A DNA stretch of 64,000 nt, from contig NZ_BOMY01000038.1 in the NCBI RefSeq assembly GCF_016862435.1, positions 124,001 to 188,000 on the forward strand, given 5' to 3'. Every line of letters begins with the position of its first letter. Within the stretch, counting starts at the first letter, position 1. A model generated the notes under the pieces. The model ran no database searches. It saw only the letters and a program-made list of their open reading frames with translations, and was not told the origin of the DNA. Shown piece by piece: positions 1-7,952 of this stretch. The DNA is from Paractinoplanes tereljensis. Lineage in GTDB: Bacteria; Actinomycetota; Actinomycetes; Mycobacteriales; Micromonosporaceae. Both the position numbers and the translations under genes were made by a program.

Positions 1-1
1 A

Positions 2-775
2 CCACTTCTGGAGGCGCGCGGCCTGTCGCGGAGCTTCGGACACGTCCGGGCGCTCGACGACGCGTCGTTCGACATCGAGGCCGGTGAGGTCGTCGCGTTG
101 ATCGGCGACAACGGAGCCGGCAAGTCCACCCTGGTCAAGGCACTCACCGGCAACCTGCCGGTCGACTCCGGCGAGCTGTACTTCGAGGGCGCGCCGGTCA
201 TCATCCACACTCCGCACCAGGCCTCGGAGATGGGCATGGAGGTCGTGTACCAGGACCTCGCCCTGGCACCCCACCTCAACCCGGTGCAGAACATGTTCCT
301 GGGCCGCGAGATCCCCCGCAAAGGACTGCTCGGCTCCCTGGGATTCATGGACGAGAAGCAGATGCGCGCGAAGGCCGAGGCCGGCTTCGCCGAGCTCGGC
401 GGCACCGTCCGCTCGTTCAGCGCACCCGTCGGCGCGATGTCCGGCGGGCAGCGTCAGCAGATCGCGATCGTCCGCGCGATCAGCTGGGCCGACAAGATCG
501 TCTTCCTGGACGAGCCGACCGCCGCGCTCGGCGTGGTGCAGACCAAAAACGTCCTGGACACCATCAAACGCGTACGCGACAAGGGCATCGCCGTGGTTCT
601 CATCTCGCACTCGATGCCCCATGTCCTGCAGGTCGCCGACCGCATCCAGATCATGCGACTGGGCACCCGGGTGGCGACCATGCCGGCCGAAGGCACGACC
701 GTCGAGCAGCTGGTCGGTGCGATGACCGGCGCTCTGGACTCGCAGACCGTCAAGCGCAAGGAAAAAGCGTCATGA
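2..775 (+). CDS. Sugar ABC transporter ATP-binding protein (5' partial)
   Basis: This is the ATPase subunit of an RbsA/FrcA-type carbohydrate importer; it hydrolyses ATP at the inner face of the membrane. The frame is open from base 2, so the start lies before the window and about 257 residues are visible. Walker A is GDNGAGKST, the ABC signature region reads MSGGQRQQ, Walker B is KIVFLDEPT, and an H-loop LISHS follows. Only one ABC domain is present, unlike the two-domain E. coli RbsA, so it belongs to the single-domain (FrcA-like) class. Its stop overlaps the permease start by 4 nt, which indicates translational coupling. The substrate cannot be read from the sequence. Confidence 0.93.
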   Translation, partial: PLLEARGLSRSFGHVRALDDASFDIEAGEVVALIGDNGAGKSTLVKALTGNLPVDSGELYFEGAPVIIHTPHQASEMGMEVVYQDLALAPHLNPVQNMFLGREIPRKGLLGSLGFMDEKQMRAKAEAGFAELGGTVRSFSAPVGAMSGGQRQQIAIVRAISWADKIVFLDEPTAALGVVQTKNVLDTIKRVRDKGIAVVLISHSMPHVLQVADRIQIMRLGTRVATMPAEGTTVEQLVGAMTGALDSQTVKRKEKAS

Positions 776-1869
776 GCGTCATCACCCCGCCCGGTCAGGC
801 CCCCGACCAGCAAGTCGTCATCGAGCCGCCGGCGCGGCAGTCGTACCTCCGGCGCGCCGCGAACCTGCAATCGGTCTGGATCCTCGGCGTCCTCGTCGTC
901 ATCATCGCCGCCTTCTCCGCGGCGGCCGGCACCAAGTTCCTGTCCACCAGCAACTTCTCGCTGATCTCGCAGAACATCGCGGTCTGGGCCGTGCTCGGGG
1001 TCGGGATGACCTTCGTCATCATCACCTCCGGCATCGACCTGTCCATCGGCTCGGTGCTGGTCTTCTCCTCGGTCATCGCCGCCAAGATCATGGAATCGGT
1101 CGGCGGGGACGGCTGGTCCACCGCGGCCGCCGGGATCGGCGGAGCGCTCGTGTCCGGGATCGCCTGGGGCGCGCTCAACGGCTTCCTCATCGCCAAGGCG
1201 AAGATCCCGCCGCTGATCGTCACCCTCGGCGCGCTGTCGGTCGCGCTCGGCCTGGCCCAGGTCCTCACCGGCGGCATCGACATCCGTTCGGTGCCGGAAT
1301 CGCTTACCGACTTCAACACGTACATCAAGATCGCCGGCATCCCGGCGCTGCCCTTCGTCGCCCTGATCGTGCTGATCATCGGCGGGATCGTGCTGCACAA
1401 GACGAAGTTCGGCCGCTACACGTACGCGGTCGGCTCCAACGAACTCGGCGCCCGCCGGGTCGGCATCAACGTCGACCGGCACCTGATCCAGGTGTACGCC
1501 CTGTCCGGCGCCTGCGCCGGGCTCGGCGCGGTCCTGGCCCTGGCCCAGTTCGGCACCACCACCATCGCCGGACAGTCGCTGACCAACCTCAACGTCATCG
1601 CGGCCGTCGTCATCGGCGGCACCTCGATCTTCGGCGGTGAGGGCTCGATCTTCGGCACCGTGGTCGGCCTGTTCATCCCCGCGGTCCTGCAGGCCGGCTT
1701 CGTCATCGTCGGCGTCGAGGCCTTCTGGCAGGGCGTCGCCGTCGGATCGGTCCTCGTCGCCGCCGTCTACGTCGACCAGTCGCGCCGTGCCGCCGCTCTG
1801 CGGGGCAGTTCCCGGCCGTCCTTGTTCGCCCTCCTCGGAGCCAAGAAAGCTAAGGAACCCTCCCGATGA
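772..1869 (+). CDS. Sugar ABC transporter permease, RbsC family
   Basis: This 365-residue integral membrane protein forms the translocation pore of the importer encoded with its neighbours. After a short cytoplasmic N-terminus it has eight or more hydrophobic helices (from about residue 37 onward), as in BPD_transp_2 (RbsC/XylH) permeases. The cytoplasmic loop GSNELGARRVGINVDR around residues 222-237 matches the family motif that docks on the ATPase. The start overlaps the ATPase stop by 4 nt, and its own stop overlaps the binding-protein start by 4 nt. It is therefore the middle gene of a tightly coupled three-gene operon. Length is normal for the family. Confidence 0.94.
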   Translation: MSVITPPGQAPDQQVVIEPPARQSYLRRAANLQSVWILGVLVVIIAAFSAAAGTKFLSTSNFSLISQNIAVWAVLGVGMTFVIITSGIDLSIGSVLVFSSVIAAKIMESVGGDGWSTAAAGIGGALVSGIAWGALNGFLIAKAKIPPLIVTLGALSVALGLAQVLTGGIDIRSVPESLTDFNTYIKIAGIPALPFVALIVLIIGGIVLHKTKFGRYTYAVGSNELGARRVGINVDRHLIQVYALSGACAGLGAVLALAQFGTTTIAGQSLTNLNVIAAVVIGGTSIFGGEGSIFGTVVGLFIPAVLQAGFVIVGVEAFWQGVAVGSVLVAAVYVDQSRRAAALRGSSRPSLFALLGAKKAKEPSR

Positions 1870-2903
1870 TCAAATCCAGAATCCTCCTGGCCGCCGGCAG
1901 CGTCGCCGCGGTCGCCATCCTGGCCGCGTGCAGCAGCTCCAAACCGGCCGACAGCACGACCAACACGGCCGCCGGCGATCCCAGCGCGCCCGCTGCCTCG
2001 GCCGCCGTGGCGCCCGCGAAAGCCAGCAAGAACTACAGCATCCAGTTCATCCAGGGCGTGGCCGGCGACGAGTTCTACATCACCATGCAGTGCGGGATCG
2101 AGGCCGAAGCCGCCAAGCTCGGCGTCAGCGTCAAGACCCAGGGCCCGCAGAAGTTCGACCCCACCCTGCAGAAGCCGATCCTCGACTCGGTCGTGGCGGC
2201 CAAGCCCGACGCCATCCTCATCGCCCCGACCGACGTCACCGCCATGCAGACGCCGCTGAAGGCCGCGGCGGCCGCCGGGATCAAGGTCGTGCTGGTGGAC
2301 ACCACCACCGAGGACCCGTCGTACGCGGCCAGCGCCATCGCCTCGGACAACGTCGGCGGCGGGAAGGCGGCGTTCGAAGCCATCAAGAAGCTCAACCCCG
2401 GCGGCGGCAAGGTCATGGTGATGTCCACCGACCCCGGCGTCTCCACCGTCGACCAGCGCATCCAGGGTTTCGAAGAGGCCGCCAAGGCCGACTCGAAGTT
2501 CCAGTACCTGCCGGTGCAGTACTCTCACAACGACCCGGCGACGGCCGCCAACCTGATCAGCTCCGCGCTGCAGAAGGACTCCGACATCATCGGCGTCTTC
2601 GCCGCCAACCTGTTCGCGGCCGAGGGCACCGCCACCGGCGTCCGCCAGGCCGGCAAGACCAGCACCGTCAAGATCGTCGGCTTCGATGCCGGCCCGAACC
2701 AGATCAAGGCCCTGCAGCAGGGCACGGTGCAGGCCCTGATCGCCCAGCAGCCCGGGGCGATCGGCCAGTACGGCGTCGACGAGGCCGTCGCCGCCCTGGA
2801 CGGCGGCCAGGTCGCGCCGAAGATCCAGACCAGCTTCACCACCATCACCAAGGACAACCTGAGCACCGAAGGCGGCCAGGCCGCGTACAAGTCCAGTTGC
2901 TGA
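1866..2903 (+). CDS. Periplasmic-type sugar-binding lipoprotein (RbsB-like)
   Basis: This is the extracellular solute receptor of the ABC importer, a 345-residue Peripla_BP_4 family protein. The N-terminus is a lipoprotein signal peptide ending in ILAAC, so Cys22 should be lipidated and anchored to the outer face of the membrane. A Ser/Ala-rich linker (about 23-55) is followed by the two-lobed binding domain, with conserved stretches such as DAILIAPTD and GVFAANLFAAEG. It is the last gene of the operon and is followed directly by a strong hairpin. It is ribose/xylose/inositol-like in family, but the exact ligand is unknown. Confidence 0.93.
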   Translation: MIKSRILLAAGSVAAVAILAACSSSKPADSTTNTAAGDPSAPAASAAVAPAKASKNYSIQFIQGVAGDEFYITMQCGIEAEAAKLGVSVKTQGPQKFDPTLQKPILDSVVAAKPDAILIAPTDVTAMQTPLKAAAAAGIKVVLVDTTTEDPSYAASAIASDNVGGGKAAFEAIKKLNPGGGKVMVMSTDPGVSTVDQRIQGFEEAAKADSKFQYLPVQYSHNDPATAANLISSALQKDSDIIGVFAANLFAAEGTATGVRQAGKTSTVKIVGFDAGPNQIKALQQGTVQALIAQQPGAIGQYGVDEAVAALDGGQVAPKIQTSFTTITKDNLSTEGGQAAYKSSC

Positions 2904-2907
2904 CCGA

Positions 2908-2936
2908 GCGGGCGCGGGTCACTGACCCGCGCCCGC
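2908..2936 (+). terminator. Hairpin terminator after the sugar ABC operon
   Basis: A 13-bp perfect inverted repeat (GCGGGCGCGGGTC / GACCCGCGCCCGC) encloses a 3-nt loop and starts 5 nt after the stop codon of the binding protein. There is no T-run, as is common for actinomycete terminators. It separates the ABC operon from the pyrophosphatase gene. Confidence 0.8.
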
Positions 2937-2955
2937 CACCAGGAGGTGCGGCGTC

Positions 2956-3441
2956 ATGGAATTCGACGTACTGGTCGAGATTCCGAAGGGCACGCGCAAC
3001 AAGTACGAGGTCGACCCGAGAACCGGTCGCATCCATCTCGATCGGACGCTGTTCACCGCGACCCAGTACCCCGCTGACTACGGCTACATCGAGGGCACCC
3101 GCGGCACCGGCGGCACGGCACTCGACGCACTGGTCCTCGTGCGTGAGCCGACCTTCCCCGGTTGCCTGGTGCTCAGCCGTCCGATCGGCCTCTTCCGGAT
3201 GCGCGACGAGATCGGTCCCACGCCCAAGGTGCTGACCGTGCCCACGGCCGACCCCCGGCTCGCCCATCTCCAGGACATCACCGATCTGGACCGGTTCCTG
3301 CTCCTGGAGATCCAGCACTTCTTTGAGATCTACAAGGCGGTCGAGCCGGGCAAGAGCGTGCAGATCGACGAGGAGCCCTGGTCCGGGCGGGTGGAGGCGG
3401 AGGCCGAGATCGAGCGAGCCGTCGAACGAGCACGCCACTGA
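2956..3441 (+). CDS. Family I inorganic pyrophosphatase paralogue with degenerate metal site
   Basis: The 161-residue protein has the fold and length of cytosolic family I pyrophosphatases, which split PPi to two phosphates using Mg2+. Substrate-side residues are kept: K16/E18, R30, Y38/Y42, and the Y-K pair of EIYKAVEPGK. The PPase signature, normally D-G-D-P-L-D, reads G52-G-T-A-L-D57, so only the last Asp remains. The downstream DE is kept (D84/E85), but the third metal-binding Asp (E. coli D102) is T89. Three core metal ligands are thus replaced, and activity is doubtful. A strong AGGAGG ribosome site lies about 9 nt before the ATG. It is probably a second, altered copy beside a normal housekeeping enzyme elsewhere; that is inference. 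Confidence 0.85.
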   Translation: MEFDVLVEIPKGTRNKYEVDPRTGRIHLDRTLFTATQYPADYGYIEGTRGTGGTALDALVLVREPTFPGCLVLSRPIGLFRMRDEIGPTPKVLTVPTADPRLAHLQDITDLDRFLLLEIQHFFEIYKAVEPGKSVQIDEEPWSGRVEAEAEIERAVERARH

Positions 3442-3459
3442 CCGCCGGCGCGCAGGCGC

Positions 3460-5385
3460 TCACCGGCCGCGGGTCCGGGCCCCCATCCCGACCAGCCGAG
3501 AGGCATCCGACCGCCGCGTTTCCCCGGCCGGAACCACCAGCGCCGCGGGGAGCGTCATCACCGCGCGGATCCCGCGCCCGTCGGCGGGACCGAGCGTCAC
3601 TCCGATCCCGTGCTGGGCGGCCAGGGTCGCCACCACGAACAGGCCGAGCCGGGCGCTGTCGGCGGGTTCGAACTCGCGCGGCTGCGCCAGCCGCCGGTTG
3701 GTCTCCTCGATCGCGGCGGGCGACATCCCGATGCCGTGGTCCTCGATCTCCACCACGATCCCGTCCGGGCCCGACCAGGCCGACAGGCGCACCGTGGTCT
3801 CCGGCGCAGCGAACGTGGTGGCGTTCTCCAGCAGCTCACCGGCCAGGTGGCCGAGGTCGGTGACGGCGTGCTCGGGCACCTCGGCGGCCACCATCGGCCC
3901 GATCGCGATCCGGTCGGCGTGCTCCATCTCGCCGGCCACCCGGGCCAGGATCGTGGCCAGCGACTCGGCGCCGAGCCCGCGCCGGCTGCGCGCGGAGCCG
4001 GACAGGATCACCAGGTGCTCGGCGTGCCGGCGCATCCGGACGGCCAGCTGGTACGCACGGGGGTCGGCCCCGTCCACCGACCGGAGTGCCTCGATCTGGC
4101 GGTCCAGCAGCGCCTGGTTGCGCCGGGCGATGTTGACCAGGACCTTGTTCATGTCGTAGCGGATGGCCGCCTCCCCGGCCGCCGACTCGACCGCGCTGAG
4201 GTGCACGTCGGTCAGCGCGGCACCGACCTCGGCGATCTCGTCGTCGCCCAGGCGCAGGCGCAGCTCGGCGCCGTCCACGTCGATCCGCTCGCCGGCCCGC
4301 AGCCGCCGGACCAGCTCCGGCAGCCGTTGCCGGGCCAGCTCGGTGGCCGCCGTCCGGAGCAGGGACAGCCGGCGTACGACCGAGCCGCCGATCCGCACCG
4401 CGACCGCCAGCGACACCACAATGGCGAGCAGCCCGAGCAGCCCGGAGACACCGAACCGGATCAGAATCCGGTCCCGGGCCTGCTTCGCGAACGTGACGGC
4501 GTGGTCGTAGCCGTCCGCCAGGAAGGCGAACAACTGCCCGGCCGCCAGGGTCGACGTCGGCTGCCAGACCTCCCGGGTGATCCCCACCGGCCCACCGGCC
4601 CGGCCCTTGCCGATGACCTGGTCCTCCGCCGACCGCAGCGCCGCGAAGGCCGGACCGCTGAGCATGCTCTTGAACAGCGCCTGGTCGGGCGCCGGCAGGG
4701 TGGAGCCGGCGGTCGGGATCTGGAAACGCAACGCCCCGACGATCTGGAGCAGCTGCAGGTACTCGCCGGCGCCGAAGCGGCCCGCGGTGGTGGCCCCGGT
4801 CAGCAGGGCGTCCTCCTGGTAGAGCAGCTCGCCGGCCCGGCGCATGGCGACCATCGTGCGCATGACCCGTTCCACCAGCGGGTCACTGGAGGTCGCGGCC
4901 GCGTTCGAGACGCTGAACGCGTACCCGATGATGCTGGTGTAGCCGCCGAGGACCCCGGTCAGGGTGGCGTCCCGGGCGTCGATCCGGGCCCGCACCAGGG
5001 CCAGCGAGTCGAGGCTGGTGGCCATGTCGGCGAACCGCGCCCGGGTGATCTCGGCCGAGACCCCGCTCCCCCGGTAACGGCGGGAGAGATCCCGGAACTG
5101 CGCGATCGCCGCGTCGGTCGCCGCCCGCTGGGTCTGCAGGGCGCCGGCGTCGCCGTCCGGCGTGGCCAGGAACTCCGCCGACTCGGTGCGCTCACTCTGC
5201 AGGGCGGCCACCATCCGGTCGCACGGCAGGCTCACGTTGTCCCGGGTGTTGTACGTGTCGCGCAACGCGGTCGCGTCGGCGAACGAAGCCTTGACGTCCA
5301 GCACCCATAGCCCGGTCAGCGCGACGACCGGAACCAGCAGGGCAAGGACGATCTTGGAGCGAATGGACCTCGGTTTTCTTCGCAT
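3460..5385 (-). CDS. Nitrate/nitrite-sensor-like histidine kinase
   Basis: This 641-residue membrane sensor has a first helix at about 12-30, an extracellular NIT-type all-helical sensor region (about 40-300), a second helix (about 308-330) and a HAMP-like linker. A helical pair and a C-terminal HATPase_c domain follow, with N box ELLENATTFA, G1 box EDHGIGMS and G2 box LGLFVVATLAAQHG. This layout matches the actinobacterial conservon (CvnA) kinases, but no cvnB/C/D genes follow. The usual LDH of the dimerisation helices reads AYQL here, so the phospho-acceptor is not obvious. A GAGGT ribosome site lies about 5 nt before the ATG. No response regulator is adjacent. Confidence 0.88.
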   Translation of the reverse strand: MRRKPRSIRSKIVLALLVPVVALTGLWVLDVKASFADATALRDTYNTRDNVSLPCDRMVAALQSERTESAEFLATPDGDAGALQTQRAATDAAIAQFRDLSRRYRGSGVSAEITRARFADMATSLDSLALVRARIDARDATLTGVLGGYTSIIGYAFSVSNAAATSSDPLVERVMRTMVAMRRAGELLYQEDALLTGATTAGRFGAGEYLQLLQIVGALRFQIPTAGSTLPAPDQALFKSMLSGPAFAALRSAEDQVIGKGRAGGPVGITREVWQPTSTLAAGQLFAFLADGYDHAVTFAKQARDRILIRFGVSGLLGLLAIVVSLAVAVRIGGSVVRRLSLLRTAATELARQRLPELVRRLRAGERIDVDGAELRLRLGDDEIAEVGAALTDVHLSAVESAAGEAAIRYDMNKVLVNIARRNQALLDRQIEALRSVDGADPRAYQLAVRMRRHAEHLVILSGSARSRRGLGAESLATILARVAGEMEHADRIAIGPMVAAEVPEHAVTDLGHLAGELLENATTFAAPETTVRLSAWSGPDGIVVEIEDHGIGMSPAAIEETNRRLAQPREFEPADSARLGLFVVATLAAQHGIGVTLGPADGRGIRAVMTLPAALVVPAGETRRSDASRLVGMGARTRGR

Positions 5386-5545
5386 GGGACCTCAATCGGG
5401 CAGATGGCGGACGGGCCCTCTGGGTGAGAGGTAGGACCTGAGCGACATCCACAGTGGAGTACGGATCACGGCCCGTTCCGGTTCGGTCAAACCGGCGGGA
5501 TTTGTGAGCACCACCACTGACCAGTGCAAATGCGCCAAGAGCAAC

Positions 5546-5569
5546 TAAGATAGTTAAGATTCGTAAGAA
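5546..5569 (+). repeat. Three TAAGA(T/A) direct repeats with 9-nt period
   Basis: TAAGAT-AGT-TAAGAT-TCG-TAAGAA occurs in an AT-rich patch of the 211-nt intergenic region between the divergent histidine kinase and YceI genes. Regular direct repeats next to a start region suggest a regulator-binding array or part of the YceI promoter. No known consensus was recognised. Confidence 0.45.
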
Positions 5570-5596
5570 CTATGGGCCCAGGGGTGAAGCGACACT

Positions 5597-6268
5597 ATGG
5601 TCGACCGGCCGATCCGCGACTGGAACGGGCTCACCATTCCGGACCCGGGGATCTACGTCCTCGACCAGGCGCACAAGCGCATCGGCTTCCACGCCCAGCA
5701 CATGATGGTCAGCCCGGTGCGGGGCGAGTTCGCCCAGGGCAGCGCGACCATCGCGATCGCCGAGGACCCACTGCGCTCGACCGTGACGGCCACCATCGCG
5801 GCGGCCAGCCTCACCACCCACCACCAGGACCGGGACACCCATCTGTCCAGCCCCGACTTCCTGGACGCGGCGCGGTACCCGACGCTCGAGTTCCGCAGCA
5901 CCGGGGTGCGCTGGCAGGAGAGCAACGACGCGATCGCCCTGCTGGCGCGGCTGCGCAGCAACCCGCTCTCCCGGCGGGGCCGGCCCGATGCCGTGCTGCC
6001 CGCGGCGGCCCGGCCGAGTGGCAAGTTCCTGGTGTACGGCAATCTGACCATCCGGAACGTCACCCGCCCGATCGAGCTGCAGGTCGAGTACGGCGGTGCC
6101 CGGCGTGACCCGTACGGCCAGGATATTTTTGGTTTCAGCGCGACCGCCGAGTTCGACCGCGAGGCGTACGGCCTGGTCTGGAATGTGTTCTTGGAAAGCG
6201 GTGGTCTGCTGGTCGGCAAGACCGTCCGCCTGGAGATCGCCGGCGAGGCGATCCACCAGGCCGCCTGA
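5597..6268 (+). CDS. YceI family protein
   Basis: This 223-residue protein has the YceI lipocalin-like beta-barrel pattern: IYVLDQAHKRIGFHAQH near the start, many short amphipathic strands, and the ending VWNVFLESGGLLVGKTVRLEIAGEA. YceI proteins bind long-chain isoprenoids or amides and are linked to stress. No signal peptide is visible, so this copy is probably cytoplasmic, as is common in actinobacteria. A GGGGTGAAG ribosome site precedes the ATG. It stands alone, divergent from the sensor kinase, with AT-rich repeats upstream. Confidence 0.9.
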   Translation: MVDRPIRDWNGLTIPDPGIYVLDQAHKRIGFHAQHMMVSPVRGEFAQGSATIAIAEDPLRSTVTATIAAASLTTHHQDRDTHLSSPDFLDAARYPTLEFRSTGVRWQESNDAIALLARLRSNPLSRRGRPDAVLPAAARPSGKFLVYGNLTIRNVTRPIELQVEYGGARRDPYGQDIFGFSATAEFDREAYGLVWNVFLESGGLLVGKTVRLEIAGEAIHQAA

Positions 6269-6417
6269 GAACCGGCGCCCACTGGCCAACCATCACGTAC
6301 TGGTGGAACATGAACATCCACCCTTCCCCAGGTCGCCGTCGCCCTGTTCCGATGGGTCGACGGGCCGCCCGTCCGCCAGAGTCTGGATGCCGAGCCGTCA
6401 CAGCCGAAGGGACCGCC

Positions 6418-6651
6418 ATGATGGAACTCACCCCCGCACGGCTTGAGCTGATCCGGCAGGTCCTCGAGGAGGAACTTCGGAAGGCGTACGCCGACGCGCT
6501 CGATCGCGGCGTGTCCCCGGAGGTCGCCGACGCCTCGATCGCTGACCGCCGCCGGGCGATCGAGGCGTTAGCGCAACGGTTCGTCGCGAACGACGCGGAG
6601 GACGCGGTCCACTATGCCGCCGAGGGCGACGGGGTCAGCCAGCAACGCTGA
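6418..6651 (+). CDS. Small helical hypothetical protein
   Basis: A 77-residue, charged, mostly helical protein begins MMELTPARLELIRQ. I do not recognise a family. The ATG is chosen because a GAAGGGA ribosome site lies a few bases upstream; a longer in-frame start at 6310 has no such site. The 3' end overlaps the convergent sigma-like gene by 84 nt, which is unusual, so one of the two ends may be over-called. There is no membrane segment or signal peptide. Confidence 0.55.
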   Translation: MMELTPARLELIRQVLEEELRKAYADALDRGVSPEVADASIADRRRAIEALAQRFVANDAEDAVHYAAEGDGVSQQR

Positions 6652-7689
6652 CATGTGGTGGTGGTTGTCGGCGCCGGTCGCGGGAGCGCGGTCGAGTTCA
6701 TCCGATCCGGGGCCGGCCAGGAAGAGCTGCGTAAGCACCTCGACGACCGTCTCGGTGGGATCGCGGTGGTGTTCGATGCCGTCCCGGATGGCCACGACGG
6801 CGATCCCGGCCAGACCGCTGAGCCGCGCGTCGACGATCTCTTCCGGGCCGACCATGACCAGCGGACGCGGATCGGTGATCTCGTCGCCGGGCGGCGGTCC
6901 CACCTGCGCCACCTTGAAGCCGAGCGGCCGCTCCACGTAGTCCTGGTACCACCGGGGGCGGTGGCGCATCGCGGCCAGCACCTGATCGACCTCGATGGCC
7001 ACCTGCGCGGGTGTGCTCCCCGGGACGTCGCGGGTGCGTTCGGCCCGCATCTGTGCCCAGCGGTCCAGCGGCCACAGGCTTGCCCCGGCCCCGGCCGGCA
7101 CGCCGACCCATTCCAGGATCTTCAGTGCCAGCTCGCCGAGCCACGGGTCTCCGCCCAGGTCCGTGGCAAGTCCGCGGGTCATCCGGGGCCGCTGCAGAGC
7201 GCCCCGCGCGCCGCGCCGACGACGATGGCCGTCGACGGTGGCGTTGGGTGCCCAGTGGGCCAGCCACGCCTCGAGGTCGTCGATCGGCTTTTTGGCCGCC
7301 AGCAGATAGTCGATCACCGACTCGACGTCATCGTAGTAGCCGTCAAGGCATTGGCCATCCATGAACTGGATGCCACGGGCACACCAGGAGTGCCCGCGCA
7401 TCGACAGCTCAAGCCGGCGGGTAACCACGTCGAAGACGATCTGGTGGCTCACCGCGAACGCTGCCCGGCACAGCCGCGGGCCTAGACCGGCCGCGATGGC
7501 CGAGCTCAACTCGCCACGTTTGGCCAGCCCGCGCAGCCAGGAAATGTCGTCCGCCACGGCCGGGAGCGGGCGCATCAACGTTTGGCGCTGGTTGGGGATT
7601 CGTGGAGCGGCCGGCCCGGCGCCGCCGCCGAGCCGGTATCTGTTGCCGGAAACCGTCGCGGTTTCCTCCGCACTGCTCACCGTTGCCAT
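6568..7689 (-). CDS. Sigma-70 region-2-like protein of the caspase/TerY region
   Basis: This 373-residue protein has a stretch (about 75-170) resembling sigma-70 region 2. A DDVESVIDYLL helix is followed by DLEAWLAHWAPNATVDGHRRRRG and a basic tail, like the RAWL-N-x-DxxRRR core of ECF sigma factors. A large tryptophan-containing C-terminal region of unknown fold follows. I recall similar proteins with the DGHRRRRG core in other actinomycetes. The ATG at 7689 has almost no space for a ribosome site. A GTG at 7680 sits about 8 nt after AAGGATGG and is an equally good start. A TGTCCGTCA motif lies 74 nt upstream. Inference: a dedicated transcription initiator for the neighbouring operons. It lacks an obvious region 4, so this is unproven. 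Confidence 0.6.
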   Translation of the reverse strand: MATVSSAEETATVSGNRYRLGGGAGPAAPRIPNQRQTLMRPLPAVADDISWLRGLAKRGELSSAIAAGLGPRLCRAAFAVSHQIVFDVVTRRLELSMRGHSWCARGIQFMDGQCLDGYYDDVESVIDYLLAAKKPIDDLEAWLAHWAPNATVDGHRRRRGARGALQRPRMTRGLATDLGGDPWLGELALKILEWVGVPAGAGASLWPLDRWAQMRAERTRDVPGSTPAQVAIEVDQVLAAMRHRPRWYQDYVERPLGFKVAQVGPPPGDEITDPRPLVMVGPEEIVDARLSGLAGIAVVAIRDGIEHHRDPTETVVEVLTQLFLAGPGSDELDRAPATGADNHHHMSALLADPVALGGIVDRVLRVVRDEPLR

Positions 7690-7763
7690 CCTTGGAAGTG
7701 TGAATTGACGTGCTCCCGGTCGCCATGCCCGAGGGTCAGGAATGGCTGCTTGCTCCGAAGGAT

Positions 7764-7772
7764 TGACGGACA
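7764..7772 (-). promoter_or_regulatory. TGTCCGTCA motif upstream of the sigma-like gene
   Basis: The 9-mer TGTCCGTCA on the minus strand is 74 nt before the sigma-like start. The same motif precedes four other transcription units of this region. CGTC(A) resembles an ECF-type -10 element. Confidence 0.55.
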
Positions 7773-7874
7773 GAGTTGCCGTTCCGCCCGGTCGGGGACC
7801 GTGCCAACCCTCTCGGGTTAATCCTTCCGGCTAGCCCAGCGGCCATCCTGGACGACCGTGAAGAATCGCGCGTC

Positions 7875-7883
7875 TGTCCGTCA
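7875..7883 (+). promoter_or_regulatory. TGTCCGTCA motif upstream of the cyclase-like/caspase operon
   Basis: TGTCCGTCA is followed by GA and lies 69 nt before the cyclase-like ATG. The extended form TCTGTCCGTCAGA is identical to the copy before the CHAT-TPR gene. GCCATCCTG occurs upstream of both, at different distances. Confidence 0.6.
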
Positions 7884-7905
7884 GAGACCGGCACCCGGCC
7901 TGGGC

Positions 7906-7939
7906 GAGTCTCGTCCATCTCGGAGTCTCGTCTATCTCG
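7906..7939 (+). repeat. Tandem 17-bp repeat in the leader of the cyclase-like gene
   Basis: GAGTCTCGTCCATCTCG is followed directly by GAGTCTCGTCTATCTCG, one mismatch in 17. The pair ends 13 nt before the ATG at 7953 and lies after the putative promoter motif, so it would be in the transcript leader. It could be an operator pair or an RNA element; no known consensus was recognised. Confidence 0.6.
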
Positions 7940-7952
7940 GAAGTGAGCACTG

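Noticed and set aside
6418..7689. Toxin-antitoxin pair (small helical protein plus sigma-like protein)
   Set aside because: The genes are convergent rather than co-transcribed, and neither resembles a known toxin or antitoxin.
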